Assembly: GCF_019393635.1 (NCBI RefSeq)
Contig: NC_057861.1
Coordinates: 153,963,544-154,027,543 of the forward strand
Direction: 5' to 3'
DNA from: Dromiciops gliroides
Lineage: Eukaryota; Chordata; Mammalia; Microbiotheria; Microbiotheriidae
DNA length: 64,000 bases
Shown here one piece after another: positions 12,201 through 24,539 of this stretch (positions within the stretch are counted from its first letter, which is position 1; the number at the start of each line of letters is the position of its first letter). Made by a program: the position numbers and the translations under genes. The notes beneath the pieces were generated by a model. It made no database searches. It worked only from the letters and a program-made list of their open reading frames with translations, and had not been told where the DNA came from.

Positions 12201-13480
12201 TTATAACAGTGAGATCACAAATGCACTTGAATCTTTGAGTACCTATCTCCCAGGTATTTTTGTTGAGACTTAAATGAATTAATACATGTAAGGGGCTTTG
12301 AAAACTTCAAAATGTTATAAATGCCAATTATTATTATGAAGAGATTGTGGGCTGGGTGATAATACAATTAGTTAAATTCATACAAAAGTGGCTGAATTGC
12401 AAAAAGTGAATTGAATTAAATAAAATGATATTCATTAGGGATAAATGTAAAACTTCACACTTAAGTACAAAAAAATCAACTTCACAAATACAAAATGGCA
12501 GAGGCATGGTTAGGCAACAGTTTGAAAATGGTCTGAGGGTTTTTGGCTCAATATGAGTCAGTCAGCCATGTGAAGAGGCAACCAAAAAACTGATGTGCCC
12601 TTGAGCTACATTAATTATCTATAATTTATTAACATCCTCATAACTGTAGTGCCCAGAACCTAACAAAGTACTCCACAATGAGGGCAGAATACAGTGATCT
12701 TCTTACTATGACCTTACTATTACTTCACACTATAACTTTCTTATTCCCCTCTCCCCAACTATTCATACTTTACTATATAAGTATTAATTTTATATATCTG
12801 TATTTCATGTATTTATAGATGTATCTCTGTCTCTGTCTCTCTCTGGTAGTATTTTATTTTATAATTACATGTAAAGATTGTTTTCAGTATTAATTTTTGT
12901 AAGATTTTGAATTCCAAAATTTTCCCTCTCCTTTCTGCCATCCCCAAGACAGCAAGCAATCAGATAAAGGTTATATTATGTGAAATCGTGTTATGCATAT
13001 TTCCATATTAGTCATGTTGTAAAAGAATCAGAACAAAAGAAAAAACACAAGAAAGAAAAAATAACAACAACAAATAAAATGAAAATAGTTTATTTCAATC
13101 TGCATTCAGACTCCATAATTCTTTTTCTGGATGTAGAAAGCATTTTTCATCATAAGTCTTTTGGAATTGCCCTGGATCATTGCATTGCTGAGAAGAGCCA
13201 AGTCCTCCACAGTTGATCATCACACGATGTTGTTGTTATTGTGTACATTGTTCTCCTGGTTCTACTCACTTCTCTCAGCGTCAGGTCATGTAAATCTTTC
13301 CAGGTTTTTCTGAAATCTACTTGCTCATCATTTCTTATAGCACAAAAGTATTCCATCACATTCATGTACCACAACTTGTTCGGTCATTCCCCAATTAATG
13401 GGCACCTCCCTCAATTTCCAGTTCTTTGCCATAGAAAAAAAGCTGCTATAAATATTTTTGTACATGTGGGTCCTTTCTCC

Positions 13481-14214
13481 TGCGAGAAAATAATGGGTTT
13501 TGGGATGTCTAGAGGGCCCCCCCCCCCTTGAGGAGATAATATTAAGATTGATTAGATTGACTTTGCTGATTAACTTACTTTAAGTTAACTTAATTAAAAC
13601 CACACCTACCTGAAAGACTGGCCCTCAGAGAGTGTGATCTCTGAACTCTGATCTCAGAACATTCTGCTCATGGACTACACTCAAGTCCAGTAAAACAATA
13701 GATTTGAATGATGCTAGCCAATTAGCTTTTTTTTTTTTTTTTTAGTGGGGCAATGGGGGTTAAGTGACTTGCCCAAGGTCACACAGCTAGTAGGTGTCAA
13801 GTGTCTGAGGTTGGCTTTGAACTCAGGTCCTCCTGAATCCACGGCCAGTGCTTTATCCACTGCGCCACCTAGCTGCCCCTAGCCAATTAGCTTTGAGCAG
13901 TGTGGAAGGGCTGCCTGTCCTCTGGACTCATAGGAAACTTGGACACTCTTGGACGTGCTGGTGGTGGGGGACTTGGAGAAAGAAGGAAACCAGGCTGAGC
14001 TCTATCTCTCCTCTAGGCTAGATAGGCCTTCTTAACTTTCTGAGACATGTGTTCTCTTTTTACTAATATTTGGTAAGCCTTAATAAATGCTTAATGCCCC
14101 AAACTGGTGTTAAAGCTTCTAATTTATAATTAGCAACATATTAGAAACCCCAGATAAGTTTCCCTAAAACTTGGGACAGAAATAAGGCAACCACATATAA
14201 TTTTATTTGCCACA
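13481..14214 (+). mobile_element. Solo LTR (family A), second copy, with nested SINE
   Basis: It starts TGCGAGAAAATAATGGG, ends TTTGCCACA, and sits inside an L1. Flanks CTCC and CCCC match at 3 of 4 bases. AATAAATGC lies at about 14,082. Net length is about 580 bp without the SINE, close to the 10,544 copy. Confidence 0.85.
13728..13879 (-). mobile_element. WSINE-type SINE inside the LTR
   Basis: Perfect 13-bp duplications TAGCCAATTAGCT flank it (13,715-13,727 and 13,880-13,892). Confidence 0.95.
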
Positions 14215-14510
14215 CCCCTTTTTATGATCTCTTTGGGATACAGACCCAGCAGTGGTATTGCTGGATCAAATGGTATTTATGATTTTATAGCCCTTTGGGC
14301 ATAATTCCAAATTGCTCTCCAGAATGGTTCGATCAGTTCACAACTCCAACAACAATGCATTAGTGTTTCAATTTCCCTCATCTTCCCCAACATTTATCAT
14401 TTTCCTTTTTTGTTGTATTAGTCGATCTGATAGGTGTGAGGTAGTACCTCAGAGTTGTTTTAATTTGCATTTCTCTGATCAATAATAATTTAGAGCATTT
14501 TTTCATGTCT

Positions 14511-15120
14511 GTCTCTCTTTCCAGAAACATATACATACATGTACCTACATAAACATAAGCATAGACACAGAGGTTTGAAGCTGGAAGGGACTCCAGAGGC
14601 TATCTTGTCATATTGTATCCCCAGATAGAATATAACCTCATTGAATACAGGGACCATTTCATTTTCATCTTTGTATCCTTAGTGCCTAGGACAGTGTCTT
14701 CCAAGTCGTAGGGATTCAATAAATGTTCTATTAATTGATTACTAGGCCCACCATACTGACAGACTGCAGTACTATGGATTTGAAATTGTCTCTTATGTAA
14801 TTTAAATATCCTGTTACAGGGCTTGGCAAAAGACTAAATCAAAAGATGTTGCGATCTAATCTTTATTTTTTTTAAATCTGAATTTAACAAGTGCAAAATA
14901 AAATGATCATTTATGCACACACAAAGTAGAACAGAAAAGGGGGACTGTATGTGAAGCTACAAATCTCTATTATATTTGGTTTGCTTTTCCTTTTAAGTAT
15001 GTAATACTTAAGTATATAATGAATTCAACATGTAATTTTCAAAGATCTCCTGCTTGTCTGGACTTCCTTCTGTCTTTTTCTGTGTATTTTTTGTTTATTT
15101 CGTTTGTTTTATTTGTTTGT
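14511..15120. other. Gene-free stretch with L2 3' end
   Basis: About 14,610-14,745 is an L2 3' end on the plus strand (GAATACAGGGACCATTTCAT...AATAAATGTTC). I see nothing identifiable in the rest. Confidence 0.5.
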
Positions 15121-15262
15121 TTTTGTGGGGCAATGAGGGTTAGGTGATTTGCCCAGGGTCACACAGCTAGTAAGTGTCTAGTGTCTGAGCCTGCATTTGA
15201 ACTCAGGTCCTCCTGAATCCAGGGCTGATGCTTTATCCACTGTGCCACCTAGCTGCCTTCCC
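15121..15262 (-). mobile_element. WSINE-type SINE
   Basis: Minus-strand copy preceded by a TTTG/TTTATTTG-rich tail. Confidence 0.9.
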
Positions 15263-16015
15263 TTTTCTGTGCATTAAAAAAAAATGCTTCAGGGACTGTC
15301 TTGGAATACATAAATCTGGATTCTAGTCATGACTCTATTACTAACTAGTCATGTAAACAGGCAACTCACTTCAACTATCTGAGCTCAGTTTTGTTTTGTT
15401 TTGTTTTTTCATCCTTAAACAAGGAGATTGTTTATGTTTATGTTCTCCGAGGTCTCTTCCAGTTATATAGGTCTATGTGTAAAATTCTAATAACTTGGTT
15501 GTTTTCTATAGTTACTGTTACTCCCCAAAGAATTTACTCTTTGGACCTCTTTATAACAGTTCAAGCATACTTTATGCCCCATGTGCCATCCTTTATTCAT
15601 GCATACCATTGCAGAGGGAATGACCAACTTTGGAGAGAGACTTCGGCTAAAGACACATGGTATTAAAACAGTGGCGCCAGGGATAATAATGCATTTTGTA
15701 CTTGCCCAAATTAGCGTGAAAGGCATGGGGGCAGATGTTTTATTTTCTAGAGAAAATGATGATGATGGTTTATTTGGAAGCTCTCACACATAATGCAACA
15801 GAATGCAAAATTACAATGCTAATGAACTGGGTGAATGGCTAGTCCTGAATACAGATTAATTGCTGGTCTCCCTCTAGTGGCAATAGAGGTACATTTGAAG
15901 CATTGTGCATAGACCTCTATAACAGATGGTACTTCTCACTCTCCCCCCTTTTCTGGTTTCTGTATGGAGTTTGAATAAAAATCCCAATGACTGAAAATCA
16001 CAGACAATGACAGTA
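15263..16015. other. Gene-free stretch, nothing recognised
   Basis: Short frames on both strands (for example 15,391-15,793) show no domain, splice context or repeat identity. Low-copy sequence is possible. Confidence 0.4.
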
Positions 16016-16019
16016 GAAG

Positions 16020-16180
16020 TGAATTCCGGGGTCATCTAGTCCAGTCCCCTCATTCTGAAGATGAGACAGGTAAATACTCAGGGAGGAGAGGTTACCCAAG
16101 GAAGATAGATGATCGGCTAGTAAATGACAGCCAGGTCTTAAACCCAGGTCTTCCCACACAAAGTTCCATCACATTATATT
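16020..16180 (-). mobile_element. MIR-type element, minus strand
   Basis: The complement of an MIR: GTCATCTAGTCCAGTCCCCT, ATGAGACAGG and CCAGGTCTT appear in the expected order. Confidence 0.65.
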
Positions 16181-16371
16181 AACTTACACCTTTAAAAAGG
16201 GTTGCAAAATTGCCTTACAACGTCAGAGGTGCAGGAATCTATTTATTCAATTATTGGGCAAAAGGAGAAAACACATTGTTCCCACAAATATCTACTTTTG
16301 TTTTTAGCTAAATGTAATAAATGTGTTATCCTGAATTCTATTGGGATTTTCTTTTTTCATTCAATAAACAT

Positions 16372-16530
16372 TAGGGGGCAGCTAGGTGGTACACTGGATA
16401 GAGCACCGGCCTTGGATTCAGGAGTACCTAAGTTCAAATCCAGCTTCAGACACTTGACACTTACTAGCTGTGTGACCCTGGGCAAGTCACTTAACCCTCA
16501 TTGTCCTGCAAAAAAAAAAATTTTTTTTAA
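16372..16530 (+). mobile_element. WSINE-type SINE
   Basis: Plus-strand copy with an A/T tail and AAACATTA duplications. Confidence 0.92.
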
Positions 16531-16544
16531 TTAAACATTAATTC

Positions 16545-16755
16545 AGAGTAGGGGTTTACTAGCTTTTTGTGCATATTATGGGCACTTTTGGCCCATAGAA
16601 AAGCCTTTGTATCCCTTTTTGGGATGAACTTTTGAAGTGCATAAAATAAAATATATAGGATAACAAAGGAAACCAATTTATATTAAATGTAGTTATCAAA
16701 ATATTCTTTAAAAATAAATTTGTGGACCTTAGATTAAGAATCCCTAACATAGTGC
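16545..16755 (-). mobile_element. TIR-type element relative
   Basis: The ends (GGGTTTACTAG...; AAGAATCCCTAAC) and the internal ATAAAATAAAATA and GTTATCAAAATA blocks recur at 61,755-61,960. Confidence 0.45.
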
Positions 16756-17255
16756 CTTTTATGTTTTAAGACTCAAAGATTAAATAATAAATAATCCTTG
16801 TCCAGCCAGAGCTTAAAATATAAAAGGCAAAGTAAAACAGAATGCAAACAAATTCAATAGAGTATGGAAAGTGAACAAGGGGAATGTGAAATGCTCTGAG
16901 AGCTACAAGGAAAGATAAGTCATTTCTTTCTAAGGGTATCAGGAAAGGTTTCATTGGAGGACAGTTTGACTATAAAGAAAAGAAAAATTTTAACAGGCTA
17001 AGATGGAATCAGGAGCAAGATATCATTTCACTCATAGAGAATGGTATGAACTAAAGTATCAGGTGGGAAAAAGAAAGATAAGACCTGGGAATAGGTGGTT
17101 CTACTAGTTTAGAATATAGAGGATATGAATGGAAGGCATGTGAGATAAGACTAGACAGTAAGATATGAGATGAATTTTTGAAGGTTTTGAATTCCAAGGA
17201 AAGGAAGATTATACATTATTCAGTAAGCAAGAGGAAGACTATTGGATGAAATTTT
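16756..17255 (-). mobile_element. L2 LINE fragment, minus strand
   Basis: On the plus strand, CAGGAAAGGTTTCATTGGAG and TTTGAATTCCAAGGAAAGGAAG are diverged complements of the L2 3' region. Confidence 0.6.
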
Positions 17256-17940
17256 AATATTTTTAGCTCACTGGGGTGATAGCATAGTTCAAATCAGGCC
17301 AAGATCAAAAATTCAATCCTCATAAAATTGTGTCACTCCAGTACAAAAAAAAATACTTTGCTCATATTATTTGATAGCCTTATTGAGAAAAAGAATAGAA
17401 CATATATATATATATATATATATATAAATATATAAAACAATTTATAATTATGAAGTATATATACATTGTCTAACTTGACCACTGGGGTTGTGGTGGTTCT
17501 TAGGCATTCTTCAATAAAAAAAATTATACTCTCTCACACAGTACAATGAGAATTAAGAGACTTTTATTTGGCACTAGGAAAGTGACTGGATGGGAAGTCC
17601 AAGATTTCACCTCTCAGAGAGGAGGGCTTAGAAACATTCTCCTCCTTACAGAACAGAGGTGTCAAAAGCTTTTATAGAGGATAGATAGGGTACCCACTTG
17701 AAAACTAGAAAGTTCCCTTTTGGGGAGGGGTGGAATGGGCAAAGCTTGAATGCTTATCATATTCCTGAGAGTCAAGGGAGAATTTTTGAAATTATGGTCC
17801 TGACCTTGGAGTTCTCTGTCTCCTACCTCCCCAGGTAGTAGCTACACCCAAATAACTTTTCTGTGGTAGAATTTTATCATCTCCTCCTCCTCCTCCTCCT
17901 CCTCCTCCCTTCTTCCTTCTTCCTTGTTTGTTTTTTTTGT
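17256..17940. other. Gene-free stretch with (TA)n and (TCC)n
   Basis: It includes (TA)n at 17,401-17,427 and (TCC)n at 17,880-17,907. The block 17,510-17,830 (containing TCTCACACAGTACAATGAGA) may be an LTR fragment, unproven. Confidence 0.45.
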
Positions 17941-18455
17941 TTGTTTGTTTGTTTTTTGGGGGGGGGCAATGAAGGTTAAGCGACTTGCCCAGAGTCATGC
18001 AGCTAGTAAGTGTCAAGTGTCTGAAGCTGAATTTGAACTCAGTTCCTCCTGAATCCAGGGCTGGTACTTTCTCCACTGCGCCACCTAGCTACCCCTCCCC
18101 TTACTTCTTCTTCTTCTTCTTCTTTTTTTTTTTTTTTTGGTGAGGCAATTGGGGTTAAGTGACTTGCCCAGGGTCACACAGCTAGTAAGTGTTAACTATC
18201 TGAGGCCAGATTTGAACTCAGGTACTCCTGACTCCAGGGCCGGTGCTCTATCCACTGCGCCACCTAGCTGCCCCCCTCCCCTTACTTCTGTTTTTTTGTT
18301 TTTGTTTTTGTTTTTTTTGCAGGGCAATGAGGGTTAAGTGACTTGCCCAGGGTCACACAGCTAGTAAGTGTCAAGTGTCTGAGGCCGGATTTGAACTCAG
18401 GTCCTCCTGAATCCAGGGCCAGTGCTTTATCCACTGTGCCACCTAGCTTCCCCCT
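17941..18455 (-). mobile_element. Cluster of three WSINE-type SINEs
   Basis: Three minus-strand copies lie head to tail at about 17,955-18,098, 18,125-18,275 and 18,310-18,452, separated by CTTACTTCT-like spacers and a (TTC)n run. The shared spacers suggest repeated insertion into the same target or its duplications. Confidence 0.92.
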
Positions 18456-18609
18456 CTTCTTACTTCTAATGTATGTCCCTCCTCATATCTGATTGGTTAA
18501 TCTAAACTTTGATAGTACCTTGATTCCTTGATTTGTCTGACCTGTTTTCTGGTCATCTTTTGTTTTCCTTACAGGAAAAACTTCTGATTTATTCTAAGTC
18601 CCATGTCAT

Positions 18610-18770
18610 CTGTAATGAATGTATTATTATTATCCCCCATTTTACAGATGAGAAAATTGTGAAAACTCTAAGAAAATTTAGAGATTAAATGGCAGAATCA
18701 GGATTCCAACCCAGGCGTTTTGAATCAAAATCCAGTTCTCTTGTCACTTTGCTTAAGCTGCCTTCTTGCA
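18610..18770 (-). mobile_element. MIR-type element, minus strand
   Basis: CCCCATTTTACAGATGAGAA, AATGGCAGAATCAGGATTCC and CCCAGG are the complement of an MIR 3' part. Confidence 0.65.
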
Positions 18771-18999
18771 AATGAATTTTACTGACTACAGAATAGACCA
18801 GAAAAGAGGGTAAACAATAGTACTTTAAAAACAATTCTAAGTATATCCTAATAACAGTGTCATCTGCACATGTGAAGGACAAGATATTGGTATTTTTTCA
18901 TATGGATTTGAAAGAATCAGAATTATGCAGGTTATATAGTGGTTTTATAAGTGATTCTCATGTGACAGTGGTTAGTTATAAGAAAATCATGGGCTTTCA

Positions 19000-19205
19000 A
19001 ATGAAACAAATATTTAATGAATATCCACTATGTATAGACAAATGTGGTATAGGATATAATGGTGAGTAGAACAGCCTCTTCCTTCAAGGAGTTTATAATT
19101 CATAGGTAAGAGGTACACAGATTATAGAAAAAGGCATAAAGTAAGTACAGGTTGCTCTAGGAGTGGGTAGAAGTATGTGAGCAGGGCTTTAAAGATTGGA
19201 TAGGA
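19000..19205 (-). mobile_element. L2 fragment, minus strand
   Basis: ATATTTAATGAATATCCACT, CTTCAAGGAGTTTATAATTC and AGCAGGGCTTTAAAG keep L2 order with high divergence. Confidence 0.55.
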
Positions 19206-19209
19206 TTTA

Positions 19210-20385
19210 AAAAAATTAATATTATGTTAAAACCAATATTAAATAACTATCCAAATCAGCTTCCTTTTCTTAGCACCTATCTGCATTTAATTAATTTTAA
19301 CATATAAAGTATCATAACAAATTTTCCAATTATCCCCCTCTAAGTCCTCATCAGGATTCTTTATCTATTCATTTTCATTCACTTTTCCTCCTATGTGATT
19401 ATAGCGTGTATTTCTCTGTACTCCCTGGGAGACTAGCACAGTTTTTTACGTTATTTCCATTGTCTTAACACCCCCTCCCTCTCTACTGTATTCTTTCTGT
19501 TTCTTAGGGGTCCAGAGAATAGTTGCATTTAGCCACTCAACACTGATTGGGATATTTGCATACAAAGGGATATTTACTTCAAAGCTATAACAGGAATAAA
19601 AATACAAACATTCTCAAATAGAACATATACATTTTCTCCCTCCCCTTTCTCCTTTATCTTGGTATCTTGGGAATATATTTTTCCCCTGGTCTTTGGGGGA
19701 GTAAGCTCATAACTTAGCTCATTTCTTACCTAGCATTGGTCTCATCAAGGTCATGGCCAGATGTGGCAGCAAGATGAGATAGCATCTCACTGCTGGTCTG
19801 GGGTCCTCAAAGTAATTCCCAATTGTTACTCCTTGTTCCTAGGTGCATTAATGCTGTGCTGGTTGTGAAATCTGGCTTGAATTCTGACTCCCATATTCCT
19901 GTTTGTGGTTGACTCTCCTGACTCTGTGAAATGCTCAACCTTGACATGGTCTGTCACCAGAAACTGTGAACTAAGTAATCCCCAAATGGAGCCTAAAAAG
20001 AATGAGGTAAAAGAGACAGCAGTGGAAGCTGAGAGGTCCTTTTGTAGTCAAAGAACCTCTTTTTCAACATATGGTTAGTTAACCAGAACCTATTACAGAA
20101 GATTTACACAAGTTTCAGAGGCTGTCTCCCCAAAACACTGCCCTTACAGATTATCGTGATTCTCCTGGAAGCAACTTCATAGCACCTTCCTCTTTGAGAG
20201 ATGCCATCTTCTCACTAGCATCCTCCATGGAGACTTGCCATCCACCAGATTCCCCAATACTTAACAAGGTGTGACTAAGGAACACACAGGTCAGAGCAGA
20301 CTCATGGAACATATGTAGTGAGGAAACAAATGTGTAGAGACCACTTACCTCTGATGATAAAGGACTGCTGCTGCTGTTCAACATG
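19210..20385. other. Gene-free stretch, unclassified
   Basis: 19,700-20,150 has a base composition and length like ERV-derived sequence, but no retroviral motif survives in any frame. Confidence 0.35.
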
Positions 20386-20576
20386 ACATCTGAGGCAGTG
20401 TGGCACCATGGATAACATATTGGATAGAGGTGGGAAAACAAACGTTTCAAATCCTACCTCAGACACCAGCTTTGTGGAAGCACCTATATCATAAGGTTGT
20501 GGTGAGGATCAAATGAGATAATATGTAAATGGATCAGTTATTTAAAGTGCTAAATGAACATCAAAAATTATTATTC

Positions 20577-20741
20577 AGGGGCAGCTAGGTGGCTCAGTGG
20601 ATAGAGCACCAGCCCTGGATTCAGGAGGACCTGAGTTCAAATCCGGCCTCAGACATTTAACAATTACTAGCTGTGTGACCCTGGGCAAGTCACTTAACCC
20701 CAATTGCCTCACCAAATATATATATATATATATATATAAAA
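20577..20741 (+). mobile_element. WSINE-type SINE with (TA)n tail
   Basis: Plus-strand copy whose tail has become (TA)n at 20,718-20,741. Confidence 0.93.
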
Positions 20742-20989
20742 TTCAGTCATGCTAGATACCCCATCTTTACTCTTTGCAAGGCAATGGATCTTTGCTTTCC
20801 ATTGGGATTCATGTCATCCTTTCTGAGTATCTTTGTTGATCTCTACTTGTGGTATTTGCTATGCTAGTCTCTGCATGATAATATGTGTGTCTTTTGTCCA
20901 TCTGGGCTATCTGCTGCTCCTTGTTATCATTAGCTTAGGTGTTATAGCTAATAAGTTTCTTTCCTTCCAGGAAGTGCTAAAGAGTTTTT

Positions 20990-21795
20990 TATTCTATAAA
21001 GGCCATGGTGGCAGCACCCTATCAGGCAACCAGTAAAAATATTTTAAAGACTGTCATGTGGAAGAAGAATTATATTTATTCTATATAACTCTGGAGGGAG
21101 AACTAGATGCATTGGGTGGAAGACATATAAAACCAGTTATCAATATATATGCTTATTTTTCCATTTATGTGAAAATGGTCTTTGAATTTATCAAGGGTGC
21201 CCTTAATAAGAATATGAGAAAAGAAGAAGCAGATTTTAATAAGTGATTTTTCAAAGATCACTCCTTCACATTCATACAACTGACATTGGTGTATAGAATA
21301 TAAAATTCACTTGCTTATTTTTTGTTGATTACAAAAAAGTATTTCCCTCAGTAGAATTAAATTTTGCCTTACAAATTTTCCTTTTACAAGGTCTTTCCTA
21401 TTCATATGTTAAAATAATACAAGTTTGTTAATTTATTAATAGAGGAAACCACAGAGATGACTTTGTTCAACAATCAAAGCAAGGTATAGTTGGAGAGAGA
21501 CTTTACTTACCACAGGTATTCACCAGGATCATGGGGGATGTCTTACTCAAGATCCAAATAGAAAGGGGATTTTTCTATAGATGTTGAGGTTCTCCAGATA
21601 TGAATGGAGTTTGCAGATGTTTTTGTTTGGAATATATCCCTGTAACATTGCAGGGTGCCCTCCTTGAGATCTGTAGCTATTCAAAAGGGATTGACCTAGA
21701 AGTCTGCATAAGGTGAAAATAAGTGGATAAAGGAAGCATATTACCCACAGTTTCACATATAAAGGGATGGTTCCTCTCTGCCACAAGAGTCCTTT
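20990..21795. repeat. Unclassified dispersed element, copy 1
   Basis: Colinear with 34,680-35,810 over about 650 bp. Shared landmarks, in order, are AAGTGATTTT, AGAATTAAATTT, GATGACTTTGTT, ATCATGGG, GATTGACCTAG and AAGTGGATAAAG. Its left edge resembles a CR1/L3 LINE 3' segment (GTCATGTGGAAGA, GGGTGGAAGA). The class is unknown. Confidence 0.7.
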
Positions 21796-21799
21796 TAAA

Positions 21800-21950
21800 A
21801 TAGTAATTTTTTTGGGGGGGCAGTGAGGGTTAAGTGACTTGCCCAGGGTCACACAGCTAGTAAGTGTCAAGTATCTGAGGCTGGATTTGAACTCAAGTCC
21901 TCCTGAATCCAGGGCCAGTGCTTTCCTCACTGCACCACCTAGCTGCCCCT
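21800..21950 (-). mobile_element. WSINE-type SINE
   Basis: Minus-strand copy inserted at an AAAATAGTAA target; the same target was later hit by an L1. Confidence 0.92.
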
Positions 21951-21969
21951 AAAATAGCAATATTCTTTT

Positions 21970-22849
21970 ATTTTAAAGTATTTTATTATTTCCAGTTACT
22001 TATAAGGAAAGTTTTCAACATTTGTTTTCACAGGATTTTTAGTTCCAAATTTTCTTTTCTCCCACCCTCCCTTCCTTCCTTCCTTCCCAAGATGGAAAGC
22101 AGTCTGATATAGATTGTATATGTATAATCACATTAAACATATTTATACATTAGTCACCTTGTGAAAGAAGAATCAGAGCACAAGGGAAAAACCTAAAAAA
22201 AAAAAGAAGGAAAAAAAACCAGTTCAAAAGTAGAAACAGTATGGTTCAATATGCATTCATAATTCAGTTCTTTTTTTCTGGATGTTGAGAACATTTTCTA
22301 TCATGGGTTCTTTGAAACTGTTTTGGATTGTTGCACTGCTGAGAAGAGTCAAGTCTATCACCATTGTTCATCACACAATGTTGCTGTTACTGTGTACAAT
22401 GTTCTCCTGCTTCTGTTCCTCTCCATCAGCAGCAGTTCATATAAGTCCTTCCAGGTTTCTCTGAACTCCTGCTGCTCATTGTTTCTTACAGCAAAACAGT
22501 ATTCCATTACATTTATATACCACAACTTGTTTAGCCATTCCCTATTGATGGGCATTCCCTCGATTTCCAATTCTTTGCCACCACAAAGAGAGCTATAAAT
22601 ATTTTTGTACATGTGGGTCCTTTTCCCTTTTCTGTGGTCTCTTTGGGATACAGACCTAGCAGTGGTACCACTAGGTCAAAGGGTAGGAACAGTCCCATAG
22701 CCCTTTGGGCATGGTTCCAAAGTGCTCTCCAGCATGGTTGGATCAGTTTACAGCTCTACCAACAATGCATGTGTTCCAATTTTTCCACAGCTTCCCCAAC
22801 ATTTATTATTTTCCTTTTTTGTCATATTAGCCAGTCGGATAGGTGTGAT
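21970..22849 (-). mobile_element. L1 3' end insertion, minus strand
   Basis: The 880-bp L1 3' piece is flanked by 19-bp duplications AAAATAGYAATATTCTTTT (21,951-21,969 and 22,850-22,868; one mismatch). It is 5'-truncated in the ORF2 end region. Confidence 0.9.
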
Positions 22850-22969
22850 AAAATAGTAATATTCTTTTGACAGTGCTATGTGGTGGCAAACTTTAGGACA
22901 CCATGACCTCAGAAGAATTAAGATTGCATGTTACTCAGAGGGCAATGGAAAGATGGGCATCAGTAAGCT

Positions 22970-23175
22970 TCAGCATCATAAAATTATAGATTTAGGACTA
23001 AAAGGGATTTTAGAGGTCAAGTCCAAGCCTTTCATTTTACAGACAAGAAAACTGATCACTAGAGAGGTTAAATTACTTGCCACCAGGATCACACAGACAG
23101 TAAGTGTCCCAGGTAGAATTTAAATGCATATTTTCTTGACTCCAAATCCAGGGCTCTTTCCATATGGGTTATTCC
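22970..23175 (-). mobile_element. MIR-type element, minus strand
   Basis: GAGGTTAAATTACTTGCC, CACACAGACAGTAAGTG and CCAGGGCTCTTTCC follow MIR complement order. Confidence 0.7.
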
Positions 23176-23179
23176 TCTT

Positions 23180-24535
23180 GAAGGCCTAGACTATATTTCT
23201 CCCATCCATGAATTTCTCCTGGAGCTTCCACTTTATGGAAGGACTTAGGCCAGCCATCTTTTATTTTCCTCCAGATTCTGTTCCTGACTTTCTGGACACA
23301 CATACTCATCCCTGCTCCTCAGTTTTTTGGGCTCCCTTTTGTGTATTGTCTTCCTCTATTAGACTGTAAGATCCTTGAGGGCAGGGACTATCTTTCTTTC
23401 TACTTGAATCTGTATGCTCAGCACTTAAAATGCCTTACACATAGTAAGTGCTTAATAAATATCTGGCATTTAGTAAATACTTAATACCCTCCATAGCTAG
23501 TATGGAGGCAAAAGTTCTAGTATATCAGTTCCCAATACCAGGGATCTCATGAAGTTTTGTTTTTTAATATTCAGCACTGGCTCTAAGTCACATTTTCATA
23601 TTCCTTCAAGGCTGGACTTGAATTTCCAGTTCTCCTGAAATGAAAGGAAGAAGCTGAGACTCCCAGATGTGTCAAACCAGTAATGGGTAGAGGCTATTGC
23701 TGCCCCGAAATGACAAATGAGGAAATATATCAAAGGTCACAGAACTCCAGAACTGGAAAGACCCGTAGAGGTTATTATGTCTACTCCCATACCCCCCGTC
23801 CTCCACTCCTGCCTTTTTGCTTTTTGAAGCATGTTTTCCTATTTGCTTTGAAGACTTTTGGCTAAGTTGGCAGCTAAAGGAGAGGCTGCCTAGGTTATGG
23901 ATGTATATGTGTGTGCTGTGACTGGAGATTTGGCTCCCTCTGCTGTTTGCATGGCTCATGTTCAACTTGTCTGTTGGCATGCAAATACAAAGTCCATGAT
24001 GATTAAAAAAAGGTTGTTTTTTTTTTTTCCTGCTCTTGACTTTTAAACCTTTTAACCTGGTCTTCTCACAATGTATTAAAAATATAAGAAAGTTAAATAG
24101 AGAGTGTGAGACAGGTAGATTCTTGTTGCTGTTCATATAGATTAAAAAAATAACCCCTGTACAATTGTGATTTTATTTTTAGCCAACATACCAACATCTG
24201 ATCTTTATAAAGGGTTTCAATTGCAAATATGCAAATATACAAAATATTTTACAAACCTTAAAGTGCTATATAATAGTAAAATGTTCTAAAATAATAAAAA
24301 ATAATAATGAATGTTATCCACAAAATGCCCAATTTTCAAGTAATTCTAACTTTCAATGTAAATGCATGGATAAGTGAAAATTTGTTGTTCATGTTCATCT
24401 GATCTTGTAATTCATTTTGGTAGTGTTCTGGAGTTGACTTGGGACAACGTATTGTTAAATTTATACTTTAGAAATTGAATTCTAGATACAGGTGATATAT
24501 ATTATCGTCTGGGAAGAAAGAAAATGTTGATAATA
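23180..24535. other. Gene-free stretch with L2 3' end
   Basis: About 23,350-23,485 is a plus-strand L2 3' end (GACTGTAAGATCCTTGAGGG). The minus-strand frame at 23,672-24,136 has no recognisable domain or coding signature. Confidence 0.5.
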
Positions 24536-24539
24536 CAGA

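Larger units (their letters stand above)
12845..14510 (-). mobile_element. L1 3' end, minus strand, split by an LTR
   Basis: On the plus strand this is the complement of L1 ORF2 end and 3'UTR (CATGTACCACAACTTGTTCG; AGGTGTGAGGTAGTACCTCA). L1 sequence stops at 13,480 and resumes at 14,215, where an LTR has inserted. Confidence 0.85.

Noticed and set aside
15391..15793. Frames on both strands in apparently low-copy sequence
   Set aside because: No recognisable domain, no conserved splice sites in support, and lengths expected by chance.
23672..24136. 154-codon minus-strand frame
   Set aside because: Low-complexity Ser/Lys-rich, no domain, overlaps AT-rich intergenic sequence.
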